The notes: a model not told the origin generated them from the sequence alone. A stretch of 64,000 nt of DNA from Nonomuraea helvata (GCF_039535785.1 NZ_BAAAXV010000009.1:2852001-2916000); one strand, 5' to 3'; shown: positions 35,310 to 44,157, counted from the stretch's first letter. Numbers and translations: made by a program.

Positions 35310-35663
35310 ATTTTCGTTCTGGCGTTCGCCGTCCCCGTCGTGGGATTGATCTGCTTGATGCTCATGCAATTTCTGGAAGAGGCGTTGCTGCCTCAGCCTT
35401 CTACGCCCGATTCCCCGGAACCTGAACGTCCGCCCGAGGAGCCCGCCACCTCACCCGCGCCGGTAACCGCCCCTGCCATGCGGCGTTCCCTCATGGGCAG
35501 AAGCCACGGCCGGCACCAGCAGCTCTCCTACCGGTCACACCGGCGTCCAAGCCGGCGGCCGGCCTTGCGGGATGTGGGGTTCGCCGCCTCGGTGGCGATG
35601 GCGGTGCCCGAACGACGAACCGGATCCGTCATCGAGGACGGGCACGAGACTCTCCCTCCTTAG
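35310..35663 (+). CDS. Candidate small membrane protein, possible ATT start
   Basis: Short frame encoding a membrane helix at its start (IFVLAFAVPVVGLICLMLMQ) followed by FLEEALLPQP and a Pro/Glu-rich linker, then a basic Arg/His-rich tail. The opening strongly resembles the small single-helix proteins common in streptomycetes. No ATG or GTG precedes the helix in frame. A GGGGAGG site at 35294-35300 lies 9 bp from an ATT codon (35310), so either ATT is used or translation starts internally at GTG 35340. The frame is open from a stop at 35289. Confidence is limited by the unusual start; no function is assigned. Confidence 0.4.
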   Translation: MFVLAFAVPVVGLICLMLMQFLEEALLPQPSTPDSPEPERPPEEPATSPAPVTAPAMRRSLMGRSHGRHQQLSYRSHRRPSRRPALRDVGFAASVAMAVPERRTGSVIEDGHETLPP

Positions 35664-35792
35664 CCGAGCCTTTCGCTCTGTTTGAGGACCGGACCTTCCT
35701 GCATCAGGCTCACCAAGCCAGGCTGCCCATAGCGGGGCGGACTTCGACCGGGCATGGCTTGCCTCGCAGATCGCCGGCGACAGGCGTTAAAC

Positions 35793-36683
35793 ATGACCAA
35801 GTCAGGGCATGCGCCAGCCATGCCAGAACAACCGGACAGTACGCCACCCGCCCAGAAGCAGCCGTACCCGGGGCACACCGAACGCATGGAGCCCGAGCCG
35901 CGTGACGAGATGCGTCACTACACCGGCACCGGCCTGCTGGACGGCAAGCGCGCCCTGATCACCGGAGGCGACTCGGGGATCGGCCGGGCGGTGGCCGTGG
36001 CCTTCGCCAAGGAGGGCGCCGACGTCGCCATCGCGTACCTCAGTGAGCACGAGGACGCCGGACACACGCTGAAATTGGTCGAGGCCGAGGGCCGGCGATG
36101 TGTGCTGATCCCGGGCGACCTCGCTGACAGCGACCACTGCGCCTCCGTCGTCGAACGTGCGGTCGCCGAACTGGGCGGCCTGGACATCGTGGTGAACAAC
36201 GTCGCCTACCAGCAGCCCGTCCAAACGCTGGAAGAGCTGACCGAGGAGCAGTGGCAGCACACCTTCGACGTCAACATCCACAGCTTCTTCCGCGTCACCA
36301 AGGCGGCGCTGCCGCACCTGCGCGAGGGCGCGGCGATCATCAACACCTCCTCGATCAACGGGCTACGCGGCAACAAATCGCTCATCGACTATGCCGCCAC
36401 CAAGGGAGCGATCAACGCCTTCACCTATTCGATGGCGCAGAGCCTCGTGGAGCGCGGCATCCGCGTCAACGCGGTGGCTCCGGGACCCGTCTGGACCCCC
36501 CTGATTCCGGCGACCATGCCGGAGGAGAAGGTGGAGCAGTTCGGCAAGCAGGTTCCGATGAAGCGGGCCGCCGACCCCGACGAGATCGCCCCGTCGTACG
36601 TGTTCTTCGCGGCCGAACGCCTCTCGTCCTACTACACGGGCGAGGTCCTGGCCCCGATCGGCGGAGAGACCCTGCCCGGTTGA
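35793..36683 (+). CDS. SDR family oxidoreductase (YghA-like)
   Basis: 296 residues from ATG 35793. Classic SDR signatures: TGGDSGIG (cofactor binding), NNVAYQ, catalytic Ser in INTSSINGLRG and YAATKGA (Tyr-x-x-x-Lys). The N-terminal extension PYPGHTERMEPEP is typical of the YghA/GsiB subgroup of general-stress NAD(P)-dependent reductases with 280-300 residues. A later in-frame ATG at 35820 would also work. Substrate is not known. The gene stands alone. Confidence 0.88.
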   Translation: MTKSGHAPAMPEQPDSTPPAQKQPYPGHTERMEPEPRDEMRHYTGTGLLDGKRALITGGDSGIGRAVAVAFAKEGADVAIAYLSEHEDAGHTLKLVEAEGRRCVLIPGDLADSDHCASVVERAVAELGGLDIVVNNVAYQQPVQTLEELTEEQWQHTFDVNIHSFFRVTKAALPHLREGAAIINTSSINGLRGNKSLIDYAATKGAINAFTYSMAQSLVERGIRVNAVAPGPVWTPLIPATMPEEKVEQFGKQVPMKRAADPDEIAPSYVFFAAERLSSYYTGEVLAPIGGETLPG

Positions 36684-36917
36684 GGCGCGTAGTGTCCGCC
36701 CGACAGCGGTACTGATGGTTCATGGGGGATGAGACTGCGGTCCCACGAGGCGACACTGCTGTGCCGTTCGGGGGCCCTCGATGAGCCAGGTGTGGTGGAT
36801 CGTGGGGCGGGGATTGCTCGGAGGCCCGCTTGGGCGTCAACCTCTCGCCGACCAGGGCGAAGGCCATCACGAGACACGGGCTGGGCGCGACCGGCAATGA
36901 TCGTCCGGTCATGCCGG

Positions 36918-37661
36918 TCACGGGCCGTTGAGTGAGCCGAACAGCAGCGCGCCGGCGATCCCGGTGAAGAAGAGGGCGAACAGGATCTGTACGACGAGGT
37001 CAGTCCCGGTGGGCAGGCCGTAGGCCAAGGCGTCCGTCGTCATGTCCACCGGCAGGAAGCTCATGAACATCCAGGCGAAGGTGCGGAAGGCGAGCATGAA
37101 GAGCCCGTCCCACCAGCCGAACAGCAGCCCCCACAGCAGGACCCCGAGGCCGAAGAAGGCCAGGTACAGCCAGCCGCCGAGCGTGGTGCCGGACTTCGGC
37201 AGGAACCACTGCGCGCCACCCATCACCTCCACGCCGACGACCTCCCCGCGCCAGAGCCGCAGCGTGGCCGGTTGTCCCTGCTTGGCCTTGGAGTAGAGGC
37301 TGGATGACACGTCGCGGGCCTGCCGGGATCCGTCGGCGCGCTGCCAAGTGATCTCGTAGTGGGTGGTCGTGCTCGTCGTCGTGTACGTGCTGCCGTTGGC
37401 GTCGGTGTGCGTCGTCGTCGAGGTCGTGGTGTACGTGCGCCGTCCGGCAATGGAGCCCGGCTCGCTGCCGAAACAGTCGCCGACGCCCCGCTCGCAGGCC
37501 ATGACCTGGTGGAACTCCTGGGTCTGCCGTAAGGGGCCGGCCGCGCCGGCGAGTGCCGCCACGAGCACACCCAGACCGAGCGCGACCACGATCCACCGCC
37601 GGAGGGAACGCTGGGGCAACGACACGCGGCGCGGCCGCAGACTGAACCGGCGAAACCTCAT
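36918..37661 (-). CDS. Polytopic membrane protein of unknown function
   Basis: 247 residues. An N-terminal helix (VALGLGVLVAALAGAAG) is followed by an extracytoplasmic domain with two TTTSTTTH repeats and two Cys (ACERGVGDC), then several C-terminal membrane helices (LYLAFFGLGVLLWGLLFGWW; ILFALFFTGIAGALLFG). The ectodomain ends in SSLYSKAKQGQPATLRLWRG. ATG 37661 overlaps the stop of the upstream small gene by 4 bp (ATGA), so coupling is likely. No family was recognised; the domain plus helix layout suggests an envelope sensor or transporter component. Confidence 0.68.
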   Translation of the reverse strand: MRFRRFSLRPRRVSLPQRSLRRWIVVALGLGVLVAALAGAAGPLRQTQEFHQVMACERGVGDCFGSEPGSIAGRRTYTTTSTTTHTDANGSTYTTTSTTTHYEITWQRADGSRQARDVSSSLYSKAKQGQPATLRLWRGEVVGVEVMGGAQWFLPKSGTTLGGWLYLAFFGLGVLLWGLLFGWWDGLFMLAFRTFAWMFMSFLPVDMTTDALAYGLPTGTDLVVQILFALFFTGIAGALLFGSLNGP

Positions 37662-38032
37662 ACTCCATCCATATAACGATCACTGGCTTCCATGGACCAG
37701 GGTTCGGGCTCAGCGACCCAGCCGGGCAACGTCATTCTGCTGAGCCTGGCTAACGGCGAGCGGTTCGGTGCTGATGCGGGGAAGTGCCCGTGGGTCGCGT
37801 CGGTGACCGTGGCCAGGCCGAGCGCGGTGGCCCAAGCCGGGTGCAGCGGCAGGTTCGGCCGGGACCACAAGCCCAGCGCCGACCGGATCACCGCCAGGCG
37901 CCTACGCCGGCCATCACGACCGATCCACCCGAACAGGTTTCCACCCACCGGGCGGTCAGTGCGTTCGCTGCGGCCACCGGATTCTGCTTCATGCGCGTGA
38001 CCGTACAAGAGATCCCCGGCGAACCCTGTCAC
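37658..38032 (-). CDS. Small hypothetical protein between an XRE regulator and a membrane protein
   Basis: 124 residues, GTG start at 38032. Its GTG overlaps the upstream XRE regulator's TGA (4 bp), and its own TGA overlaps the downstream membrane protein ATG (4 bp). Two in-frame coupling overlaps are unlikely by chance and support a real gene. Sequence: basic middle (GWIGRDGRRRRLAVIRSALG), then PNLPLHPAWATALGLATV and a C-terminal acidic/Trp stretch (LPGWVAEPEPWSMEASDRYM). No domain was recognised. Alternatively it is an accidental open frame in GC-rich DNA. Confidence 0.45.
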   Translation of the reverse strand: MTGFAGDLLYGHAHEAESGGRSERTDRPVGGNLFGWIGRDGRRRRLAVIRSALGLWSRPNLPLHPAWATALGLATVTDATHGHFPASAPNRSPLARLSRMTLPGWVAEPEPWSMEASDRYMDGV

Positions 38033-38880
38033 TGCCCGCGTGCCTCCGCGGAGAATTCCTCGATGCCGAGCACCCGCAGCAACTCCAACCGCTCGCGGGT
38101 CTCGGTGTCCGCCGGGGTGAGCACCACCAGCTCCTGACCCTGGTCGGGAGTGACCAGGGTCTCGCAGTCCATCACCAGGCGGCCCACCCGCGGGTGCAAC
38201 AGGGTCTTGCGGTCGGCGCGCCGGACCGCCACCTCGTGCTCGGCCCAGAGCCGCCGGAAGTCGGCGCTGGCGGCCCGCAAACGGTCGACGAGCCCGGCGA
38301 TCGTGGCGTCGCCGGACCGGCGGCCCATGGCCGCGCGCAGGTCGGCCACGAGCTGACGGGCGTGATGCTCCTGCTCCTCGGTCGGGCGGACGGCGCGGGC
38401 GGCGGGCTCGGTGAACCAGCGGTACACGACGTAGCGCCGGTCGCCGGAGAAGCCGGTCTGGTCGCCCGTCAGCAGGACGGCCGCCCGGTTCTGGGCGAGG
38501 ACCTCGCCCAGGTCGGACAGCACCACGGCCGGGGTGTCGCCGAGCAGGTCGAGCATGCGTATCAGGCCGGCGCGGGCCAGGCGGGCCACCCCGTCGGCGG
38601 GCGGTGGCCGGTGGCCGGCCAGGTGGAACAGATGGTCGCGCTCGTCGTCGGACAGGCGCAACGCCCGGGCCAGCGCGCCGAGCAGCTGCGTCGAGGGCTG
38701 ACTGCTGCGGCCCTGCTCGAGGCGTACGACATAGTCCACCGACATGCCGGCGAGCATCGCCACCTCTTCCCGGCGCAGGCCGGTCGCGCGGCGGCGGGGG
38801 CCGTCGGCGAGGCCCACCTCGGCCGGCCGGATCGCCTCGCGGCGGCGGCGCAGGAAGTCGGCGAGCTGGTCACGTTGCAT
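38029..38880 (-). CDS. XRE/MmyB-family transcriptional regulator
   Basis: 283 residues. HTH: ADFLRRRREAIRPAEVGLAD followed by GLRREEVAMLAGMSVDYVVR and LEQGRSSQPSTQLLGALARA, the hallmark of MmyB-type regulators; the C-terminal MmyB ligand-binding PAS-like domain has VLSDLGEVLAQNRAAVLLTG and PRVGRLVMDCETLV. ATG 38880 is preceded by 130 bp of promoter shared with the divergent aldo/keto reductase gene, the usual target of this regulator class. The stop overlaps the downstream gene start. Confidence 0.87.
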   Translation of the reverse strand: MQRDQLADFLRRRREAIRPAEVGLADGPRRRATGLRREEVAMLAGMSVDYVVRLEQGRSSQPSTQLLGALARALRLSDDERDHLFHLAGHRPPPADGVARLARAGLIRMLDLLGDTPAVVLSDLGEVLAQNRAAVLLTGDQTGFSGDRRYVVYRWFTEPAARAVRPTEEQEHHARQLVADLRAAMGRRSGDATIAGLVDRLRAASADFRRLWAEHEVAVRRADRKTLLHPRVGRLVMDCETLVTPDQGQELVVLTPADTETRERLELLRVLGIEEFSAEARGQ

Positions 38881-39010
38881 GGCTTCATCCTGCCTGGCGG
38901 CCGGCGGGCCGAGCCAGGGAGCGGCTCTCCCATGATGAACGCTCCGCTTCCGCCCGTCCCGAACCGGGCCCAGGGTTGAGGGGACGACAACGACAACGAG
39001 GGAGAACGTG

Positions 39011-40006
39011 ATGCAGACACGAACCCTGGGCCGCACCGGACCGGCCGTTTCCGCGCTGGGCCTGGGCGCGATGGGCATGTCGGGCGCGTACGGCGCGGCC
39101 GACCGCGCGGAGAGCATCGCCACCGTGCACGCCGCGCTGGAGGCCGGCGTCACGCTGATCGACACCGGCGACTTCTACGCCATGGGCCACAACGAGTTGC
39201 TGCTCGCCGAGGCGCTGCGCGGCAGGGATCGCGACAGCTACCGGCTGAGCGTCAAGTTCGGCATGCTGCGCGGGCCGGGCCCCGGGTTCGGCGGGCATGA
39301 CTGCCGTCCGGAGGCGGTGAAGAACTTCCTGGCCTACTCGCTGACCCGGCTGGGCACCGACCACATCGACATCTACCGTCCCGCCCGGCTGGATCCTGCC
39401 GTACCGATCGAGGAGACGGTGGGCGCGATCAAGGAGATGGTCGACGCCGGGTACGTACGGCACATCGGGCTCTCGGAGGTCGACGCGGCGACGATCCGCC
39501 GGGCGCACGCCGTGCACCCGATCGCCGACCTGCAGATCGAGTACTCGCTGATCTCGCGGGCGGTCGAGTCGGACGTCCTGCCCACACTGCGGGAGCTCGG
39601 CATCAGCCTGACCGCGTACGGCGTCCTCAGCCGCGGCCTCATCTCCGGGCACTGGACCACCGGCCACACCCCCGGCCCCGGCGACAGCCGCGGCTTCAGC
39701 CCACGGTTCACCAGCGGGAACGTGGAACACAACCTCGCCCTCGTGGACGCCCTGCGCCGGGTCGCCGAGACGAAGGGCCGCACCGTCGCACAGCTGGCCA
39801 TCGCCTGGGTGGCCGCACAGGGCCAGGACATCGTGCCGCTGGTCGGCGCCCGTACCCGCGAGCGGCTGGCCGAGGCGCTGCCCGCGATGGACCTGAACCT
39901 CACCGCGGACGACCTCGCCGAAATCGAGAAAGCAGTGCCGCCGGGCGCTGCGCGCGGCGACCGCTACCCGTCCGCGTTCATGTCCAACCTCGGCGTGGGC
40001 AACTGA
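39011..40006 (+). CDS. Aldo/keto reductase
   Basis: 331 residues, NADPH-dependent oxidoreductase of the AKR13-like group. The N-terminal TRTLGRTGPAVSALGLGAMG, LIDTGDFYAMGHNELLLAEA with catalytic Asp and Tyr, and VKFGM with catalytic Lys are present. The position of the usual catalytic His reads DHIDIYRPARLDPAVP, as is common in this group. It is divergent from and probably controlled by the MmyB-type regulator. Reduces aldehydes or ketones; physiological substrate unknown. Confidence 0.88.
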   Translation: MQTRTLGRTGPAVSALGLGAMGMSGAYGAADRAESIATVHAALEAGVTLIDTGDFYAMGHNELLLAEALRGRDRDSYRLSVKFGMLRGPGPGFGGHDCRPEAVKNFLAYSLTRLGTDHIDIYRPARLDPAVPIEETVGAIKEMVDAGYVRHIGLSEVDAATIRRAHAVHPIADLQIEYSLISRAVESDVLPTLRELGISLTAYGVLSRGLISGHWTTGHTPGPGDSRGFSPRFTSGNVEHNLALVDALRRVAETKGRTVAQLAIAWVAAQGQDIVPLVGARTRERLAEALPAMDLNLTADDLAEIEKAVPPGAARGDRYPSAFMSNLGVGN

Positions 40007-40053
40007 GTCCGGCCCGCGACTCGATCACCACCCACGCGCGTCGGGGCGGTGGC

Positions 40054-40617
40054 TCAGGCCTGTCGCGGGGAGCGGATCAGTAGGGTGGCCAGTACTTCCT
40101 CCGGTCCGACAGTGCTGTAGACGTGCGGGACGTCGGCCTGCCAGGAGATGTGCTCGCCCGGCGCAGCCAGCAGGGGAGCGTCGGCCGGGCCGGCGCGCAG
40201 CACGCCCGCGTGGACCGTGATGTGCTCGGTCACGCCGGGGGCGTGGGGCGGCGAGTGCTGCACGATGCCGGGGCGGACGCGCATGCGCAGCAGCTCGAAC
40301 GTCGCAGTCGGCTCCTCGAAGACCTCCAGTAGCGTGGCCGTCACGGCGGCGCCGGGGACAAGGACGGCCTCTGCGGGCGGTGCGCCGGGCTCAAGAACCA
40401 GGGCCGTCAACGGTACGCCCAAGGCTCCCGCCACCGCGTAGAGCGTCTCCAGCGTCGGGTTGCGGGTGCCCAGTTCCAGGCCGGACAGGGTGGCCTTGCC
40501 GATGCCGGCGCTGCGGGCCAGCGCCGACAGGGAGATGCCGCGGGCCTCCCGCAATCGCCGCAGCCGGCTCCCGATATCCGTGTCACGGCCGTCCACCCGC
40601 CAATCCTTGCATTCCAC
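40054..40617 (-). CDS. XRE-cupin transcriptional regulator
   Basis: 187 residues. N-terminal XRE helix-turn-helix (RLRRLREARGISLSALARSA; GIGKATLSGLELGTRNPTLE) fused to a C-terminal cupin sensor domain (GVTEHITVHAGVLRAG; EHISWQADVPHVYST). The family senses small ligands. ATG 40617 and the divergent BenE start flank a perfect palindrome GTTCCGT-AA-ACGGAAC at 40657-40672, a typical XRE-cupin operator. It is therefore the likely controller of the neighbouring benzoate-type transporter. Confidence 0.88.
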   Translation of the reverse strand: MECKDWRVDGRDTDIGSRLRRLREARGISLSALARSAGIGKATLSGLELGTRNPTLETLYAVAGALGVPLTALVLEPGAPPAEAVLVPGAAVTATLLEVFEEPTATFELLRMRVRPGIVQHSPPHAPGVTEHITVHAGVLRAGPADAPLLAAPGEHISWQADVPHVYSTVGPEEVLATLLIRSPRQA

Positions 40618-40656
40618 CGCCGGACTTGTCCCGCGGTGGCCACGTGGCTATGGTTC

Positions 40657-40672
40657 GTTCCGTAAACGGAAC
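40657..40672. promoter_or_regulatory. XRE-cupin operator palindrome
   Basis: Perfect 7-bp inverted arms GTTCCGT and ACGGAAC separated by AA. It lies between the XRE-cupin and benE starts, 19 bp upstream of benE, so it could occlude that promoter. The TTCCGT..ACGGAA type is common for XRE-cupin regulators. Assignment by symmetry and position. Confidence 0.8.
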
Positions 40673-40690
40673 GCTTGGCGACGTTGAGGG

Positions 40691-41944
40691 GTGGGCGTGC
40701 GGGTTCAGGCCGTCATGGCGGGGCTGGTCAGCGCGGTGGTCGGCTACGCCAGTTCGTTCACCGTCGTGCTCGCCGGGCTGCGTGCCGTCGGGGCGACGCC
40801 GGGACAGGCCGCGTCCGGGCTGCTCGCCCTCTGCTGCGGCGTCGGGGCGGTGGCGATCTTCCTTGGGCTGCGGTACCGCATGCCGATCAGCATCGCCTGG
40901 TCCACCCCCGGCGCGGCGCTGCTGGTGGCGACCGGTCCCGTGCCCGGCGGCTTCCCGGCCGTGGTCGGCGCGTTCATCGTCTGCGCCGGGCTCATCGTCC
41001 TCGCCGGCCTGTCACCCTGGCCGGCCCGGGCGATCGCCGCCATCCCGCGCCCGATCGCCGGTGCCATGCTGGCGGGCGTCATCCTCAGCCTGTGCACCGC
41101 ACCGGTCCGCGCCGTCGTCGACGTCCCGCTGCTGGCCGTGCCCGTCGTCCTGACCTGGGCGGTGTTGCAGCGGTATCTCCGGCAGTGGGCCGTTCCCGGC
41201 GCGCTCGTCGTGGCGGTCATCGCCATCGCGGTGCACGGGACCGGCAACGGCCTGCCCGCCGCGGCGCTGCGGCCGGCGATCGAGCTGACCACCCCGACGC
41301 TGAACCCGTCCGTCGTGGTGAGCATCGCCATCCCGCTGTTTCTCGTCACCATGGCCGCGCAGAACGTCCCCGGTATGGCGGTCATGGCGACGTACGGGTA
41401 CCGGCCGCCCCTGCGCCCGGTCCTCGTCGCGACCGGCCTGGCGAGCGCGGCGGCGGCGCCGTTCGGCGGTCACGCCGTCAACCTGGCCGCGATCACCGCG
41501 GCGCTGACCGCCGGCCCGGACACCCACCCTGACCCCGGCCGCCGGTGGATCGCGACCGTGGCCCTCGGCGCCGGGCAGCTGACGCTCGGCCTCGGCGCCG
41601 GCCTGGCCATGGCTCTGGTGCTGCTGTCCCCACCCGTGCTGGTCACCGCGGTGGCCGGCCTCGCGCTGCTGTCGGCGCTCGGCTCGTCGCTGGCCGGTGC
41701 GGTGACCGAGCCGGAGGGCCGGGAGGCCGCGGTGGTCACTTTCGTGGTCACCGCGTCGGGGATGACGATCCTGGGCATCGGCGCGGCGTTCTGGGGCCTG
41801 GTCGCGGGCGGCCTGACCGCACTCCTGCTGCACAGGCGACCACCGTCGGAACAGCGATCGCCATCCACCGCGGAAGCCGGGGCGGAAGGTCCCGAGGGCC
41901 GGACGGAGGTCATGTCCGCCACCACGGACAAGGGCGCCTCGTGA
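40691..41944 (+). CDS. benE: Benzoate/H+ symporter family protein
   Basis: 417-residue polytopic membrane transporter with about 12 hydrophobic segments. Family landmarks include PISIAWSTPGAALLVATG, the conserved NPSVVVSIAIPLFLVTMAAQ followed by NVPGMAVMATYGYRPP, and GGHAVNLAAITAAL. It would import benzoate or related carboxylates with protons, although many actinobacterial members transport unknown substrates. GTG 40691 and GTG 40697 are both possible; the second has better distance to GAGGGG. Regulated by the divergent XRE-cupin. The tail has no homology and is disordered. Confidence 0.88.
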   Translation: MGVRVQAVMAGLVSAVVGYASSFTVVLAGLRAVGATPGQAASGLLALCCGVGAVAIFLGLRYRMPISIAWSTPGAALLVATGPVPGGFPAVVGAFIVCAGLIVLAGLSPWPARAIAAIPRPIAGAMLAGVILSLCTAPVRAVVDVPLLAVPVVLTWAVLQRYLRQWAVPGALVVAVIAIAVHGTGNGLPAAALRPAIELTTPTLNPSVVVSIAIPLFLVTMAAQNVPGMAVMATYGYRPPLRPVLVATGLASAAAAPFGGHAVNLAAITAALTAGPDTHPDPGRRWIATVALGAGQLTLGLGAGLAMALVLLSPPVLVTAVAGLALLSALGSSLAGAVTEPEGREAAVVTFVVTASGMTILGIGAAFWGLVAGGLTALLLHRRPPSEQRSPSTAEAGAEGPEGRTEVMSATTDKGAS

Positions 41945-42146
41945 CCCCTTGCCGTCCCCGGGCGGCATCGGCTAGACATGTGATCTTCCTATGTCTCCGA
42001 GGGCATGAGATGACCGATGCTCCGATCCCGGATATGCCTGCAGACTTGTTCCGCCGCGCGGCGATTGCCGGATAGGCGGTGCGGCGAGACGGTCGGCTGG
42101 TCGCTGATCTTGTGGCCGCGCGCCTGGCGGCGGTCCGATGCCTGAG

Positions 42147-42770
42147 TCAGTGCGGAGACCGGACCGGGCGTTCGATACGGGTGGGGTTGCCGCGTACGAG
42201 CTCGTCGTGGATGCGCCAGCGGGCTGTGGTGACGGCGAGCTCCGCCGCCTCGTCGCCGTGTTCGATGCGTTCTCGCAGCAGCCGCATGGCGATGCGGCGG
42301 TTGAGGCTGAACTGCCGCTCGGTGTCGACCACGACGACGATCCCCGTGGGCCTGTGGGTCGCCCGTACCGCCGTGCTGGCCTTGTTGCGATGTTGACCGC
42401 CGGGGCCGCCGGTGCGGCAGGCGACGATGTCGACGTCTGCTTCCGCGAACGTGGTGCGCGGGGTGCCGACCTGGCACGGCTGGGCGATGACGTACCAGTT
42501 CTTCCGGCCGGTGCCGGCCCGGTACGGGCTGGGGGCCTGCCAGCAGAGGGTTCCGGTCCACGAGGCGGCGAATGCCTCGGCGCCGTCTCCGGCGATCTGG
42601 ACGAGGACCGATCGGTAGGTGCCGGGTCGGTCGCCGGGAACGCTCTGGGCCCGATGGGTCTCCAGGTTCTGCCGGACGGCGTCGGTTTCCAGGCGGTGCA
42701 GCAGCTGGGCCAGCGCCCAGGCGCATTCCTGCGGGCCGCGCCCGGCCGACAGGAGCAGGTGGACGCTCAC
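42147..42770 (-). CDS. prfH: Peptide chain release factor-like protein PrfH
   Basis: 207-residue release-factor homologue containing the peptidyl-hydrolysis motif GGPGGQHRNK (class I RF GGQ) in the context CRTGGPGGQHRNKASTAVRA, but lacking the stop-codon-recognition domain. This matches PrfH, which partners RtcB in bacterial RNA repair clusters. It acts on ribosomes, probably freeing peptide from damaged complexes so that the broken RNA can be religated. GTG 42770 overlaps the TGA of rtcB (4 bp), so the two are translationally coupled. Confidence 0.9.
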   Translation of the reverse strand: MSVHLLLSAGRGPQECAWALAQLLHRLETDAVRQNLETHRAQSVPGDRPGTYRSVLVQIAGDGAEAFAASWTGTLCWQAPSPYRAGTGRKNWYVIAQPCQVGTPRTTFAEADVDIVACRTGGPGGQHRNKASTAVRATHRPTGIVVVVDTERQFSLNRRIAMRLLRERIEHGDEAAELAVTTARWRIHDELVRGNPTRIERPVRSPH

Positions 42771-43942
42771 GACCGCCCCCGCTTGCGGCGGCGGTCCCGG
42801 GGTGTGGACCCTAGATCGGGCGTCTTGTAGGTGACCAGAGGGATCGTGGTGGCCACGGGCGTGGCCAGGTCATGGTCGACGAGGTCGTCGATCACTTGCT
42901 CGATGCGCTTGTAGGCCGTCGGCGCCTCCTCGAAGAGCAGTTGCCGGTCCCCGCACACCACCAGCGACCCCACCGGTGTGCGGCGCAGCTCCTCGACCGT
43001 GTGCTTGGCCCGGCCTCGGCGCAGGGCGTCGGCACGCGACATCTTGCGGCCCGCGCCGTGCGCCACGGAATGGCCGGCCTCCGGCCCGGCGTGGGCGGCC
43101 ACGAGGTAGGAAGGGGTGCCTCGCGTACCGGCGATGAGCACGTCGCGGCCGTCGCCCGGCGCCGCACCCTTGCGGTGCAGGTAGATCCCGTCGCGGACCT
43201 CGACCAGGTTGTGGCACTGGTCGACGATCGGCTCGGTGGGCTCGGTCCCCAGGGCATGGGCGACCCGGGCGGCCAGCAGCCGCCGGTTGAGCGATCCCCA
43301 GCGTACGGCGTCGTCATGCATCGCCAGGTAGGCATCGGGATCAGGGGCCGGGCCCGCGCCGTGGACCTCGGTGTGCGCCCGCAGGATCCGTTCGCCCAAC
43401 CCTCGGGAGCCGCTGTGGACGACGAGAACCAGGTCACCGGCGGCGAGCTCGAGACGGCTCACGTGGCCCGGCTCGAAAACGGTCCCGATCCGCGCCAGCT
43501 CGACGAAGTGGTTGCCCCGGCCGACCGTCCCGAGACCCTCGACGTGACCGGCGGGGATATCACCCTTCACCACGGCCCAGGCGGGATCGTCGGCATCCTG
43601 CTCAGGGTCCAGCGCGCGATCGAGATCGGGGAACCGGGCGGCCAGCTTCTCGGGTACGGCGCGCTTGAGCTTGATGGGGAACACGGCGATGCCGCATCCG
43701 ATGTCGGAGCCCACCAGGAACGGGTACAGGATGGTCGACGCCATGGCGGCGCCGATGGGGGCGCCCTTGCCGGGGTGCAGGTCCGGCATGGCGGCGACGT
43801 GCATCATGCCGTCGAGCGCGGCCACCTGGTGGCACTGCGCGACGGCGTCGGACTCGATCCAGCTTGTGGGGGAGGCGAACACGGTGACGGTGGCCGTGGT
43901 GGCTGGCGGCAGAAATTCCTGCCGGGAGTGTTGCTGAGACAA
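42767..43942 (-). CDS. rtcB: RtcB-type RNA ligase coupled to prfH
   Basis: About 391 residues of the RtcB RNA ligase family, joining 3'-phosphate (or 2',3'-cyclic phosphate) and 5'-OH ends with GTP and Mn. Metal- and GTP-binding motifs are visible: MPDLHPGKGAPIGAAMA, SDIGCGIAVFPIK, VGRGNHFVEL, LVVHSGSRGLG and the GMP-accepting His segment SVAHGAGRKMS. The divergent SDIGCG and short length mark the PrfH-associated subgroup rather than the tRNA-splicing type. TTG 43942 is preferred; ATG 44008 would add an unmatched Cys/Pro-rich lead. Confidence 0.9.
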   Translation of the reverse strand: MSQQHSRQEFLPPATTATVTVFASPTSWIESDAVAQCHQVAALDGMMHVAAMPDLHPGKGAPIGAAMASTILYPFLVGSDIGCGIAVFPIKLKRAVPEKLAARFPDLDRALDPEQDADDPAWAVVKGDIPAGHVEGLGTVGRGNHFVELARIGTVFEPGHVSRLELAAGDLVLVVHSGSRGLGERILRAHTEVHGAGPAPDPDAYLAMHDDAVRWGSLNRRLLAARVAHALGTEPTEPIVDQCHNLVEVRDGIYLHRKGAAPGDGRDVLIAGTRGTPSYLVAAHAGPEAGHSVAHGAGRKMSRADALRRGRAKHTVEELRRTPVGSLVVCGDRQLLFEEAPTAYKRIEQVIDDLVDHDLATPVATTIPLVTYKTPDLGSTPRDRRRKRGRS

Positions 43943-44157
43943 AACGCTCTCTTCGCTGAACAGAGTATGGGCGGGGCAGCATGACGGCGCGAGCAGGCGC
44001 CGTGGCATCTCGAAATAGCGGGTGCTGTCCGTCAGAGCATCATGGAGACCACGTTCCCCGAGCTCACCACGCGAGGCAAGTGGTTTTCGGCCCGTACGGC
44101 TCTACTCTGAGCCCCTTGACCTGCTGCCCTCGAGGGTGGACGACGGCGGCTGGACGA

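Noticed and set aside
42010..42075. 21-codon peptide MTDAPIPDMPADLFRRAAIAG
   Set aside because: Has only a weak ribosome binding site and is too short to judge; could be the tail of a lost gene.
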